Positions 23,251 to 32,022 are shown, counted from the stretch's first letter. The stretch is 38,580 nt of DNA from Novosphingobium naphthalenivorans NBRC 102051 (GCF_001590985.1 NZ_BCTX01000050.1:1-38580), one strand, 5' to 3'. Program-made: numbers and translations. Notes: generated from the sequence alone by a model not told the origin.

Positions 23251-23325
23251 CAAGATCGTTCGCGGTGCAGCCACGATAATTCTGGACGCAGAATCGATTC
23301 TCATTGTCTTGGTTCGGCTCATCAT
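23233..23325 (-). pseudogene. N-terminal stub of an SRPBCC (AHSA1-like) gene
   Basis: A short frame from an ATG at 23325 gives 30 residues, of which MRIDSASRIIVAAPRTI matches the conserved start of SRPBCC/AHSA1-domain proteins. The usual next residues (YRAFVDPE-like) are missing; the frame turns into LRCTSK and stops because it has been joined to an unrelated gene end. Such genes are usually paired with an ArsR regulator, which is absent here. Confidence 0.5.
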
Positions 23326-23641
23326 GAGGACGGTCCTATCCCTAACTCGCGCCACGACGCCACTTTTCTTGCCGATCGATCTCCCTGACAGGAAATCCGT
23401 CCGCCCTGCCCCACCTCTCGTCCTTCGATCAGGCCAGCAAGACGACCGTTAGCGCTGCAACGAATGACTCTTGACACCCCCAATTAGATGATGTGTCACG
23501 TATTTGCATGATGTATCATCGGTTTCTAAAGGTCGGATTCGAGTAATTTTCAGCAAATATCAATGGGTTCGATACCGACCAGCGAGTCGAGCCCTCCATC
23601 GATGACGCTCATGGAGACGTATCTATTTTTGGAGCAGCGGC
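23326..23641. promoter_or_regulatory. 316-base upstream region of the oxidation operon with two direct repeats
   Basis: No gene is recognisable here. ATGATGTGTCA (23488-23498) and ATGATGTATCA (23508-23518) repeat with a 20-base period, two helical turns, and each contains the near-palindrome TGATGTRTCA. A TTGACA at 23471-23476 lies just upstream and could be a -35 element, though no good -10 sits at 17 bases. The repeats are about 125 bases before the first gene of the operon and look like tandem operator half-sites. Confidence 0.5.
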
Positions 23642-25213
23642 ATGTCTGAAAATTTCGATGTGGTGGTGATCGGGTCCGGCCATAACGGGCTGGTCACGGC
23701 AGGCTATCTCGCCAAGGCCGGCAAGTCGGTCCTGGTGCTGGAAGGCAAGTCATTTTTTGGCGGTGGTGTCGCCACCAAGGAAGTCACCCTCCCCGGGTTC
23801 AAGCACGATCTGCACTCGTCCGCTCATCTGGGCATTCTCATCAACCCGCTCATCGCCAACGACGAGTTGCAGCTGAAGAGCAAATATGGCTTGGAATATA
23901 TCCGCCCCAGCGCGGCTTATTCCACTACCTTTACCGACGGCAGCAGCCTGATCGGCTATAACGATCTGGACCGCACCATCGACAATATCGCCGCCAACGC
24001 CTCCAGGAAGGATGCCGACGCCTACTACAAGCTGTACAAGGACAGCGTCGATTTCGTACCGCTGGCGATCCAGGGCATGTTCGTGCCGCCGCCGCCCTAC
24101 GGCGCTTTCATCGCCCTGCTCGATCAGAGCGCGATGGGCCGCAATGCCCTGCACGAACTGCAGCGCAGCCCGCTCGACATCCTCAACGAGCGTTTCGAGA
24201 GCGACAAGCTCAAGATCCACATGTCGCGCCTGCTGACTGAGCATTTCGTCGATCCGGAAGCCAAGGGCGAGGGCGGGTCGCTGTTCATGTATCCCGCCTT
24301 CATCGAGCAGTACGGCCTGCAAACGCCGCGCGGCGGCAGCGGCGGCCTGGTCGATGCGCTGATCCGTCAGCTCGAAGACCATGGCGCGGTGCTGCGCGCC
24401 AATTCGACCGTGGTGAAGGTGCTGACCGTCAATGGCAAGGCGGTGGGCGTGCGCCTGGCCGATGGCAGCGAGATCCTCGCCAAGGAGGCCGTGGTCGGCC
24501 AGATTCATCCGTTCAACCTGCCCAAGCTGGTCGATGGCATCGAAGAACAGACCCAGTACGAAATCTCGCGCGCCGAAACCGCCACGTTCTGCTGCGTCAC
24601 CGCGCACTATGCGCTGGACAAGGCGCCGACCTATGTCCACCCGGACATCAACGACTCCTGGCTCAACGGCCTGTGCCCGACCTCGCTGGCCGACTACAAG
24701 AAATTGCTGTTCGACGTGCGCAACGGCTACATTCCGAAGATCCCGTCGCTGGGCACCATCTCCACGCACAAGGTCGATCCGACCCGCGCGCCGGAAGGCA
24801 AGTCCGCCTTCCTCGTCTGGCGCATCATGCCGTTCAAGCTCGCCGATGGTTCATCCTGGGCCGACCACAAGGCCGAGGTCGAGGAAGAAACCCTCGATCT
24901 GGTCGATTCCTTCCTCCCGGGCCTGAAGGCCAGCGTCATCGGCAAGGCGTTCGACACGCCGGACGACATCGCCGCCTATTCACCCACCTTCCAGCATGGC
25001 GACGTGTCCGGCCTGGCGTCGCCGATGATGCAAAGCCAGGGCCACCGCCCGACGCCGTCGCTGTCGCAATACACGGTGCCCGGCGTGGAGAACCTGTACC
25101 TGTCCGGTGTGTTCATGCACCCGACCGCGGGCGGCGTCTGCGGTGGGGGCCGTGTCACCGCCGTGAAGCTGTTCGGTGACAAGGGTTGGGATTTCGACGA
25201 GGTGACGCAGTGA
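23642..25213 (+). CDS. CrtI/phytoene-dehydrogenase-like FAD-dependent oxidoreductase
   Basis: A protein of 523 residues. It opens with an FAD-binding Rossmann motif (VVVIGSGHNGLVTAGYLAKA, residues 7-26, with the Glu of LVLEG) and a GGG loop with a substrate-facing PGFKHDLHSSAH region. It ends with the CrtI-type FAD-binding tail (GVENLYLSGVFMHPTAGGVCG, GGRVTAV). The family oxidises or isomerises hydrophobic polyenes and related substrates. Carotenoid genes are absent here, so a different hydrophobic substrate is likely. GGAGC lies 8-9 bases before the ATG. A small gene overlaps its stop (GTGA), followed by alcohol and aldehyde dehydrogenases: one operon for stepwise oxidation. Confidence 0.88.
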   Translation: MSENFDVVVIGSGHNGLVTAGYLAKAGKSVLVLEGKSFFGGGVATKEVTLPGFKHDLHSSAHLGILINPLIANDELQLKSKYGLEYIRPSAAYSTTFTDGSSLIGYNDLDRTIDNIAANASRKDADAYYKLYKDSVDFVPLAIQGMFVPPPPYGAFIALLDQSAMGRNALHELQRSPLDILNERFESDKLKIHMSRLLTEHFVDPEAKGEGGSLFMYPAFIEQYGLQTPRGGSGGLVDALIRQLEDHGAVLRANSTVVKVLTVNGKAVGVRLADGSEILAKEAVVGQIHPFNLPKLVDGIEEQTQYEISRAETATFCCVTAHYALDKAPTYVHPDINDSWLNGLCPTSLADYKKLLFDVRNGYIPKIPSLGTISTHKVDPTRAPEGKSAFLVWRIMPFKLADGSSWADHKAEVEEETLDLVDSFLPGLKASVIGKAFDTPDDIAAYSPTFQHGDVSGLASPMMQSQGHRPTPSLSQYTVPGVENLYLSGVFMHPTAGGVCGGGRVTAVKLFGDKGWDFDEVTQ

Positions 25214-25485
25214 CCAGTTCCGTCACCGACGGCGGTGCAAAGGCCGCCAAGAACAGCGTGAAGCTTTTCACGCTCGACAAGACGATCCTCATGGACGTCG
25301 CCTCCGTTGCTCCCCACGAACAAGGCATCGTCATCGAAGGAAAGATCATGGGCACCATGCCCATGAAGGTCGTTCTCAGGCCGGAAGAACTACGCGCCGC
25401 CCTCAAGTTTGTGACGCCCGGGTTGATCTGGACTCTCGTCAAGATGCTGTTCCGGCGTCCCGTCCAGGCACCGAAGAAAAAATAA
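25210..25485 (+). CDS. Small protein of unknown function in the oxidation operon
   Basis: A protein of 91 residues, started by a GTG overlapping the stop of the CrtI-like gene. I do not recognise a family. The sequence is basic at the end (FRRPVQAPKKK) and has one moderately hydrophobic segment (about 68-83, LKFVTPGLIWTLVKML) that could lie on or in a membrane. The middle (GIVIEGKIMGTMPMKVVLRP) looks like beta-strand. The tight coupling to the flavoprotein suggests a partner subunit or membrane anchor; this is inference from position. Confidence 0.75.
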   Translation: MTSSVTDGGAKAAKNSVKLFTLDKTILMDVASVAPHEQGIVIEGKIMGTMPMKVVLRPEELRAALKFVTPGLIWTLVKMLFRRPVQAPKKK

Positions 25486-25500
25486 CGTCGGAGAATTATC

Positions 25501-26592
25501 GTGAAAGCAGCAGTTATCAATGCGACCGGCAGCCGTTTCGATATCGAGAATATTGAGATCGACGCGCCGGTCGGCCGGGAAGTGCTCGTGGAGGTCAAGG
25601 CTTCCGGGCTATGCCACACCGACCTCCACATGGCCCAGAATGACTTTGGCATCCCGCTGCCGGCGGTGTTCGGCCATGAGTTGGCCGGCGTGGTGGTTGG
25701 TATCGGCCCGGACGTGCGGGAATTCGCCGTGGGCGACCATGTCGTGGCGTCGCTGATCCAATATTGCGGACATTGCGGTTCCTGCCTTGCTGGCCGCACC
25801 TACCAGTGCGAGCATCCCAGCGAGACGCTGCGCGACCCGGCCCTGGGCCAGCGCCTGACTCGCAACGGCCAGCCGGTGACGCCGGCGTTCGGCACCTCAG
25901 CCTTCGCAGAACGCGCGCTGGTCCACGAAAACCAGTTGGCCAAGGTGCCCGAGCAGCTTCCCTTCCCGCAGGCGTGCCTGCTCGGCTGCGGCACTGTGAC
26001 CGGCGCCGGCGCGGCGATCAACACCGCTGCGGTGCGGCCCGGAGATACGGTGGCGGTAATCGGCGTCGGCGGCGTCGGCCTGAACGTGATTTCCGGCGCC
26101 AAGCTGGCCGGCGCCACCCGTATCATCGCCGTCGATGTGCAGGCATCCAAGCTGGAGCTGGCCAAGACTTTCGGCGCGACGGACGTGGTGGATTCCTCGC
26201 AAGTCGATCCGGTGGTCGCGGTGCTCGAATTGACCGGCGGCGGCGTCAATCACGCCTTCGAGGTGGTGGGCCTGAAGCAAACGTCCGAGCAGGCCGTGCG
26301 CATGACCCGGGTCGGCGGCGGCGCCTATCTGATCGGGGTCCACAAGCCCGGCTCGAAGATCGAACTGGCGGTGACGGAAGAGGTTCTCGCAACCCAGCGC
26401 CGGGTGCAGGGCGTGAACATGGGATCGAGCAACATCAAGCACGACATCCCGATGTACGCCGCGCTTTATCTCGAAGGCAGGCTGAACCTGGACGACCTCG
26501 TGTCGCGAGAGATCAACATCTCGGAAATCAACGAAGCCTATGACGCGCTCAAGGGCGGCGCGATCGCGCGCAGCGTCATCACATCATTCTGA
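25501..26592 (+). CDS. Zinc-dependent medium-chain alcohol dehydrogenase
   Basis: A protein of 363 residues with the MDR fold. Catalytic zinc ligands are C38 and H59-E60 (in GLCHTD and FGHELAG); structural zinc is held by C89, C92, C95 and C103 in CGHCGSCLAGRTYQC. The cofactor site is VIGVGGVGLNVISG with Asp in AVDVQ, pointing to NAD+. It resembles class III-like/aryl-alcohol dehydrogenases that oxidise alcohols to aldehydes. The start is a GTG at 25501 with GGAGAA upstream. It sits between the CrtI-like/small-protein pair and an aldehyde dehydrogenase, the expected order for alcohol to aldehyde to acid. A 9-bp hairpin lies just after its stop. Confidence 0.93.
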   Translation: MKAAVINATGSRFDIENIEIDAPVGREVLVEVKASGLCHTDLHMAQNDFGIPLPAVFGHELAGVVVGIGPDVREFAVGDHVVASLIQYCGHCGSCLAGRTYQCEHPSETLRDPALGQRLTRNGQPVTPAFGTSAFAERALVHENQLAKVPEQLPFPQACLLGCGTVTGAGAAINTAAVRPGDTVAVIGVGGVGLNVISGAKLAGATRIIAVDVQASKLELAKTFGATDVVDSSQVDPVVAVLELTGGGVNHAFEVVGLKQTSEQAVRMTRVGGGAYLIGVHKPGSKIELAVTEEVLATQRRVQGVNMGSSNIKHDIPMYAALYLEGRLNLDDLVSREINISEINEAYDALKGGAIARSVITSF

Positions 26593-26596
26593 CGGC

Positions 26597-26622
26597 TGGG
26601 GCACGCACAGGCGTGTTCCCCA
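26597..26622 (+). terminator. Intercistronic hairpin between the alcohol and aldehyde dehydrogenase genes
   Basis: TGGGGCACGC and GCGTG-TT-CCCCA pair around an ACAG loop (26597-26622) with a 2-base bulge. No U-run follows, so it is more likely an RNA processing or stability element than a terminator. The downstream gene has its own AAAGGA ribosome-binding site. Confidence 0.45.
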
Positions 26623-26655
26623 AGCGTCGCGATCGTGGCGCGAAAGGACAGAGCA

Positions 26656-28104
26656 ATGACCGATTCCAAAACCGATTCTCCTGCAGCCGGAAACGGCCTC
26701 GAGGAAATGAAACGCCTCCTCGACCGTCAGAGACAGTCCTATCTGGCCGACGGTTATCCGAGCCTCGCCCTGCGCCATGATCGCCTCGACCGGCTCGCTT
26801 CGCTGCTGACGGCGCATAGCGAGGACTTCGCGGACGCCATTTCGCAGGACTTCGGCAGCCACAGCCGCGAGGCCAGTCTGCTATACGATGTGGCGGCGCT
26901 GCTCTCCTCCATCAAGCACACCAAAGCGCATCTGGCCGACTGGCTAAAGCCGGAAGTCTATGATGCCCCCTTCCCCGGCACAGAAGCGCGCGTGGAGTTT
27001 CAACCCAAAGGCGTGATCGGGGTGGTCAGCCCGTGGAACTTTCCGGTCCAACTCGCCCTCGGTCCCGTGATCGGCGTCCTCGCCGCTGGCAACCGCTCGA
27101 TACTGAAGCCTTCGGAGCTGACGCCAATCACCTCCGAACTGATGCAGCGCCTGGTGGCCGAAAGCTTCGACGAAACGGAATTGGCGGTGGTCACGGGCGG
27201 ACCCGAGATCGGCGCTGCCTTCACGGCGCTTCCTTTCGACCATCTGGTTTTCACCGGCGGCACCGCCGTTGCCCATCATGTAGCGCGCGCCGCCGCCGAG
27301 AATCTGACCCCGCTCACGCTAGAGCTGGGCGGGAAGTCGCCGGTGATCATCGGCACCTCGGCCAATTTCGAGCAGGCGGCTGGCCGGATCATGGCGGCAA
27401 AAACGCTCAATGCCGGCCAGATATGCCTCGCACCCGACTATGTGTTCGTCGAACGCGGACTGGAGGAAGACTTTGTCGAGGCCGCCCGGGCGGCGGTCGC
27501 GACGATGTTTCCCACGCTGAAGGAGAATCCCGACTACACGTCAATCGTCAACGAGCGCCATTATAACCGGATCAAAGGCCTGCTCGACGACGCGGCCAGC
27601 AACGGTGCGACCCTTGTCGAGATCAACCCGGCACAGGAGGATTTCACACAGCAATCGGCGCATCGCATACCGCCGACCCTTGTCCTCAACACGACCCGCG
27701 ACATGCGGATAAGGCATGAGGAAATCTTCGGCCCCGCCCTCCCGGTTCTCTCCTACGGATCGGTCGAGGAGGCGATCGCCCAGATCAATGCCGATCCCCG
27801 GCCGCTCGCGCTCTATTATTTCGGGCAGGATGTGAACGAAGAACGCCGTATTCTCGACGCTACGACATCGGGCGGCGTGACAATCAACGACTGCATCAGC
27901 CATGTCGCGGTCGACGATGTGCCGTTCGGCGGGATCGGCGATTCCGGCATGGGCGCCTATCACGGGCGCTGGGGCTTCCTGAGCTTCAGCCACCCGAAGG
28001 CGATCTTCCGGCAAACGGATGCCCCTGAGGGAGACGCCCTGTTACGCCCGCCTTATGGTGAGCCGGTCAAGCAGCTTCTCGCTCAAGTGCTTGCGAGGCC
28101 CTGA
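26656..28104 (+). CDS. Aldehyde dehydrogenase, coniferyl-aldehyde-dehydrogenase type
   Basis: A protein of 482 residues. It has VVSPWNFPVQLALGP, FTGGTAVAHHVARAAAENL, the catalytic Glu223 in LELGGKSP, the catalytic Cys257 in NAGQICLAPDYV, and the C-terminal VPFGGIGDSGMGAYHG. The IC(L/I)APDY sequence and YHGRWGFLSFSHPK tail are typical of the CalB-like family, which oxidises aromatic and long-chain aldehydes with NAD(P)+. The ATG at 26656 has AAAGGACAG upstream; a GTG at 26635 in frame lies in the leader. It is the last gene of the oxidation operon, and a hairpin overlaps its stop. Confidence 0.92.
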   Translation: MTDSKTDSPAAGNGLEEMKRLLDRQRQSYLADGYPSLALRHDRLDRLASLLTAHSEDFADAISQDFGSHSREASLLYDVAALLSSIKHTKAHLADWLKPEVYDAPFPGTEARVEFQPKGVIGVVSPWNFPVQLALGPVIGVLAAGNRSILKPSELTPITSELMQRLVAESFDETELAVVTGGPEIGAAFTALPFDHLVFTGGTAVAHHVARAAAENLTPLTLELGGKSPVIIGTSANFEQAAGRIMAAKTLNAGQICLAPDYVFVERGLEEDFVEAARAAVATMFPTLKENPDYTSIVNERHYNRIKGLLDDAASNGATLVEINPAQEDFTQQSAHRIPPTLVLNTTRDMRIRHEEIFGPALPVLSYGSVEEAIAQINADPRPLALYYFGQDVNEERRILDATTSGGVTINDCISHVAVDDVPFGGIGDSGMGAYHGRWGFLSFSHPKAIFRQTDAPEGDALLRPPYGEPVKQLLAQVLARP

Positions 28105-28130
28105 GCAACGGACAATCCACGAGTTGCTCA
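28102..28130 (+). terminator. Hairpin at the end of the oxidation operon
   Basis: TGAGCAAC (28102-28109, including the stop codon) and GTTGCTCA (28123-28130) form a perfect 8-bp stem with a 13-base loop. No U-tract follows (the next bases are CTGTAAAAAGG), so termination would be weak; it may instead serve as a processing site or as an operator for the following MarR gene. The remaining 160 bases up to MarR show nothing else. Confidence 0.45.
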
Positions 28131-28291
28131 CTGTAAAAAGGAGGCGGCGAAGCCCGGCTGCTCCAGAAAGCAGATCGGCAGTGGTTTATGGAGGCAAATG
28201 GACACGATCGTCGAAGCGGCCTCGGCCTGTGGGCAGCCATTTCGAACTGGAAACCTGGACAGAGCTATTCTCTTCGGAAGATTTTGTGGAA

Positions 28292-28780
28292 ATGGGAACG
28301 AATAAGCAAGGGACATCTGAGGCACATCGTCGAGCAGAGTTCGGCCGCGCGCTTCTGGCGACCGGGCAGGCGTGGCGTCGTATCCTGGGCCAACACCTGG
28401 CACGGGAAGGGCTTTCGGACGCGATGGCACTCGCAGTCCTTGAAATCGAGCATGTCGGCGATGGAGTTTTACGGCAGGGTGAGCTGGCCAATCGGCTCGG
28501 GCTGGACGGCTCAGCTGTCGTCCGTGTCCTCGACCGTCTCGAAAGGGATGGCTTGCTGCGTCGCGTTGAAGATCCTCTCGACCGCAGAGCCAAGCGCCTC
28601 GAACTGACAGATGAAGGCCATCGTGTTGGCCTTAAGACCCAGCGGATCGCCGAGGACTTGCGCGAGCGGCTGTTGAAGTCGCTGGAGCAGGACGACTTCG
28701 AGGCCGCTTATCGCGTGCTGTGCCATCTTGCGTCGGTGCTGGATCAACTGGAGAGCGGCCGAGGCATGCGTGAAGACTAA
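28292..28780 (+). CDS. MarR-family transcriptional regulator
   Basis: A protein of 162 residues with a winged helix-turn-helix: AMALAVLEIEHVGDGVLRQG, ELANRLGLDGSAVVRVLDRL, ERDGLLRRVEDPLDRRAKRL (wing with the DxR pattern) and dimer helices at both ends. MarR proteins release DNA on binding phenolic or aromatic ligands. The ATG at 28292 opens the conserved part; the longer frame upstream is not homologous. The efflux-pump gene starts 11 bases before its stop, so the regulator heads the efflux operon (as in aromatic-acid efflux loci) and probably represses it. It may also regulate the oxidation operon upstream. Confidence 0.9.
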   Translation: MGTNKQGTSEAHRRAEFGRALLATGQAWRRILGQHLAREGLSDAMALAVLEIEHVGDGVLRQGELANRLGLDGSAVVRVLDRLERDGLLRRVEDPLDRRAKRLELTDEGHRVGLKTQRIAEDLRERLLKSLEQDDFEAAYRVLCHLASVLDQLESGRGMRED

Positions 28781-30821
28781 AAGTGTCATCACGGTGCCCA
28801 ATGTTGTTTTCTCATTGAAGACCTTCGGCGCTGCGATGCTTGCTTATTGGATCGCGCTCCGCTTCGACCTGGAACGACCTTATTGGGCAGTCGGTACCGT
28901 CTATCTCGTCGCGCATCCGCTTACGGGCGCGATTACGTCAAAAGCCGTATATCGACTGGCCGGCACCGCCATCGGCGCCGTGATGACGGTCCTGCTTGTT
29001 CCCAACCTCGTTAATTCTCCAGAACTGCTGACCCTCGCTTTCGCCCTATGGATGGGGTTGTGCCTCTATGTCAGCCTGCTCGACCGCAGCCCGCGAAGCT
29101 ATGTCTTCATGCTTGCCGGCTATACGGTGGTGCTCGCCGGCCTTCCGCTCGTCGATACGCCGGCTGCGAGCTTCGACGTGGCGGTCGCGCGAGTGGAAGA
29201 GATCGCGCTCGGCATCACCTGCTCGGCGCTGGTGAGCCGAATCTTTCTACCAAGTCATGCCGGTCCCGTTCTGGCCGTTCGCGTCGATGCGTGGCTCGCC
29301 AATGCAGCCCGGCTGGCTGACGACGCGCTGGCCGGACAGGCAGCCGATGATCGCTCTCGGCGGGTCCGCCAATCTCTGGCCAGCGACATTGTCGATCTGC
29401 GCAACCTGACCACGCATGTCGCCTACGACACGTCCTCCTATGCCGAGGTGACACGCGACCTTCGGGTGCTGCTGCAGCAAATGACCCGACTCCTGCCCTT
29501 GCTTTCCACGATAGAGGATCATGTCGCGGCGCTTTCCCAGGCTGGTCCTTATCCCGACCGGACGGGCCGGTGGCTGACCGGTTGGCGTTCATGGATCCGG
29601 CAGACGAGCGAAGCGGAGGGCGAGGCGACGCCCCCTCCCCCGCCAGCCGCTGTCGCAGCGGCGGAGAAGGGAACGGCGTCGTCCTGGCCCGATATGCTCG
29701 CTGCCAATCTTGCGTTGCGTCTCGACGACTTCGCCGCGGTGTGGGAAACCTGTCTCGCCCTGAGGCGGGATCTGGGCAACGATACGAAGCCGACTCCCGC
29801 TTTCAAACGGCCTTCCGTGCCGCATACGGCAACCAGCCTCCACATCGATCACGGCATGGCCCTGTTATCGGCCCTGGCCGTGGTGGTGGCAACCCTTGGC
29901 GCGGCCATGTTCTGGATCGCGTCCGCCTGGCCGAATGGGGCCACCGCTGCCCAGCTTGCCGGTGTCTTTTGCTGCATTATGGCGACCTTGGACGATCCCG
30001 TGCCCGCGCTCCGCACGTTTCTGCTGGCCCTGCTCGGTGCCGTTGCGGCGGCTTTCGTCTATGAGTTCGCGCTGATGCCGGTCCTCGACGGATTTGCCGA
30101 ACTTGCGCTTGCGCTGGGGCTATTTCTCATTCCGGCCGGCGTGCTGATGGCCAGCCCTTCCCATCTGCTTATCGGCCTGGCCTTGTGCGTCGACCTGCCG
30201 TTCATGCTCGCCCTGCAGAGCCAGCCGAGTTTCGATCTGGAGGCCTTTCTGAACGCCAATATTGCCACCGTCACCGGCGTGCTCTTCGCGATGGTGACGT
30301 TGGCGCTCGTTCGTTCCATCGGTGCCGAGGCGAGCGCAAGGAGGCTCCTGCGAGCGGGTTGGACCGATATCGTCGCGCTTACCCGCTCAGCCTCGTCCCC
30401 GAAAATATCCGCCCTCACCCACCGTATGACGGATAGGCTCGGCCTGCTCGCACCGCGCCTTGCCGTCCTCCCCCCCAATTCGGACGTCCTCGCCCACGAC
30501 CTGCTCAAGGACCTGCGCGTCGGACTGAATATCGCGGAGATCCAGCGCAACGACGCGGAGGACCCCGGACGGCTCCTGCACGGCAGTCTCGATCCGCTGC
30601 TGAGCGCGGTAGCCGATTATTATGGTTCCAGATTATCCGGTGACCGGCCTGTCGAAGGAGAGGTTCTCGCGAGGGTCGACGACTGCCTGAACGAGCTTCG
30701 GCGCGGTGAAGGTGCCACCGTGGCCCGAGTGCAGTCTTCGCTGGTCGGGCTTCGTCTTGGCTTGACTCCGATGGCCCCCGCGCGAGCAGGGCCCATATCA
30801 TCGAAAGAGCCCGGCGAATGA
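28770..30821 (+). CDS. FUSC-family efflux pump inner-membrane protein (AaeB/fusaric-acid-resistance type)
   Basis: A protein of 683 residues with two blocks of membrane helices. The N-terminal block (about 10-160) opens with FSLKTFGAAMLAYWIALRFDLERPYWAVGTVYL in pieces matching the FUSC start; a cytoplasmic linker follows (about 175-350), then a second membrane block (about 365-535) and a soluble tail. FUSC proteins export aromatic carboxylic acids with an HlyD-type adaptor. The GTG at 28770 has GAGG 5 bases upstream and overlaps the MarR stop. DUF1656, adaptor and outer-membrane genes follow with overlapping stops and starts: a complete tripartite operon. Confidence 0.92.
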   Translation: MKTKSVITVPNVVFSLKTFGAAMLAYWIALRFDLERPYWAVGTVYLVAHPLTGAITSKAVYRLAGTAIGAVMTVLLVPNLVNSPELLTLAFALWMGLCLYVSLLDRSPRSYVFMLAGYTVVLAGLPLVDTPAASFDVAVARVEEIALGITCSALVSRIFLPSHAGPVLAVRVDAWLANAARLADDALAGQAADDRSRRVRQSLASDIVDLRNLTTHVAYDTSSYAEVTRDLRVLLQQMTRLLPLLSTIEDHVAALSQAGPYPDRTGRWLTGWRSWIRQTSEAEGEATPPPPPAAVAAAEKGTASSWPDMLAANLALRLDDFAAVWETCLALRRDLGNDTKPTPAFKRPSVPHTATSLHIDHGMALLSALAVVVATLGAAMFWIASAWPNGATAAQLAGVFCCIMATLDDPVPALRTFLLALLGAVAAAFVYEFALMPVLDGFAELALALGLFLIPAGVLMASPSHLLIGLALCVDLPFMLALQSQPSFDLEAFLNANIATVTGVLFAMVTLALVRSIGAEASARRLLRAGWTDIVALTRSASSPKISALTHRMTDRLGLLAPRLAVLPPNSDVLAHDLLKDLRVGLNIAEIQRNDAEDPGRLLHGSLDPLLSAVADYYGSRLSGDRPVEGEVLARVDDCLNELRRGEGATVARVQSSLVGLRLGLTPMAPARAGPISSKEPGE

Positions 30822-31027
30822 CGCCCGTCATCGAAATCTATGGCGTGGTCATTCCGACCCTCGGCGTCCTGGCACTCGCCGCCCTCGCTCTTTACGCTCT
30901 TCTCCGCAGGCTGCTCCTGCGGACAGGCTTCTACCGCCATATCTGGCATCGGCCGCTTTTCGATCTCGCCCTTTATGTCTCCATTCTGGGCGTCGTCGTC
31001 CTTCTTCTCGTGGAACATCCCCTATGA
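30818..31027 (+). CDS. DUF1656 small membrane protein (AaeX-like)
   Basis: A protein of 69 residues with two predicted membrane helices (about 11-29, IPTLGVLALAALALYALLRR, and about 46-66) around a basic, aromatic-rich loop (FYRHIWHRPLFDLALY). The HRPLFD block is typical of DUF1656 proteins, which always sit between the FUSC pump and the HlyD adaptor. Its function is not settled; it may help pump assembly. It overlaps both neighbours by four bases (ATGA). Confidence 0.92.
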   Translation: MTPVIEIYGVVIPTLGVLALAALALYALLRRLLLRTGFYRHIWHRPLFDLALYVSILGVVVLLLVEHPL

Positions 31028-32022
31028 ACTGGCTGCGCGCCTCGGCAGGACGCCTTTTGCTGACTTTGTCCATGGTCTTCTGCGCCGCGATCCTCGGCTG
31101 GATCATGTGGGACTATTATATGGAAGCTCCCTGGACGCGCGATGGCTCGGTGGCCGCCGACGTCGTGCAGGTCAGCGCGGATGTTTCCGGTCTCGTGACG
31201 GATGTCCGCGTCCACGACAACCAATTCGTCCATTCCGGCGATATTCTCTTCCTGGTCGACCAGGAGCGCTATGCCGCGCAGCTCGCCCAGGCCGACGCAG
31301 CCATCGCCAACGCCCGCGCCGCAATCGCTAATGCGCAAGCCACGCTCGACAATGCCCGGCGTCAAAAGCGGCGCTATCTCTCGCTCGGCGATCTCGTCAG
31401 CCAGGAGGTTCGCGATCAGCATGTGACGACGGTCGAGCAAGCGGCCGCGGCGCTCCAGCAAGCCCAAGCCAATCTCGGCCAGGCCCAGGCGAACCGCGAA
31501 ATCGCCGCGATCAACCTGCGTCGTTCGGCAGTGCGCGCGCAGGTCAATGGTTATGTCACCGGGTTCTCGCTGCGCCCGGGTGACTATGTAGGCGCTGGCA
31601 GCGCGCGCTTCGCCCTGCTCGATACCGACAGCTATTATGTCGTCGGCTATTTCGAGGAGAACAAGCTCCATCGCTTCAGGCTCGGTGACAAGGTTCGGGT
31701 CAATCTGCTGGGCGATCGCCGACCGCTCTGGGGTCATGTCCAGAGCCTCGCCGCCGGCATCACCGATCGCCAGCAGAATCAGTCGGGTGTGCTGCTCCCC
31801 AACATCACGCCGACCTTCAACTGGGTTCGGCTTGCCCAGCGGGTACCCGTGCGCGTCGCGATCGATCGCATCCCGCCAGGACTGCGCCTCGTGGCCGGGC
31901 GAACGGCGACGGTCACGATCCTGCCCGGCACGCCGGACGCAGGCCCTCGCCGGACCGTGGCGTCCGCGCCGGCGCCGACAGCTACCGCGGCCGACCACCT
32001 CCATGACGAGACTCCGCGCTAA
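31024..32022 (+). CDS. HlyD/EmrA-type periplasmic adaptor (membrane-fusion protein)
   Basis: A protein of 332 residues: an N-terminal membrane anchor (about 8-29), a lipoyl/barrel-sandwich half-motif (DVVQVSADVSGLVTDVRVHDNQ and so on, about 43-75), a helical hairpin (about 78-150, Ala/Gln-rich heptads), the second lipoyl half (RSAVRAQVNGYVTGFSLRPG) and a beta-barrel end. It bridges the FUSC pump to the outer-membrane channel. Its start overlaps the DUF1656 stop; its stop shares one base with the next start. Confidence 0.93.
   Translation: MNWLRASAGRLLLTLSMVFCAAILGWIMWDYYMEAPWTRDGSVAADVVQVSADVSGLVTDVRVHDNQFVHSGDILFLVDQERYAAQLAQADAAIANARAAIANAQATLDNARRQKRRYLSLGDLVSQEVRDQHVTTVEQAAAALQQAQANLGQAQANREIAAINLRRSAVRAQVNGYVTGFSLRPGDYVGAGSARFALLDTDSYYVVGYFEENKLHRFRLGDKVRVNLLGDRRPLWGHVQSLAAGITDRQQNQSGVLLPNITPTFNWVRLAQRVPVRVAIDRIPPGLRLVAGRTATVTILPGTPDAGPRRTVASAPAPTATAADHLHDETPR

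Noticed and set aside
23471..23499. TTGACA at 23471 as part of a full sigma-70 promoter for the oxidation operon
   Set aside because: At 17 bases the partner hexamer would be TGTCAC, a poor -10. Only the repeats are kept as a signal, with the -35-like element mentioned as possible.
23750..24769. Minus-strand open frame of 339 codons opposite the CrtI-like gene
   Set aside because: It is a mirror of the FAD-oxidoreductase codon pattern; the plus strand has the GSGHNG motif and the family C-terminus.
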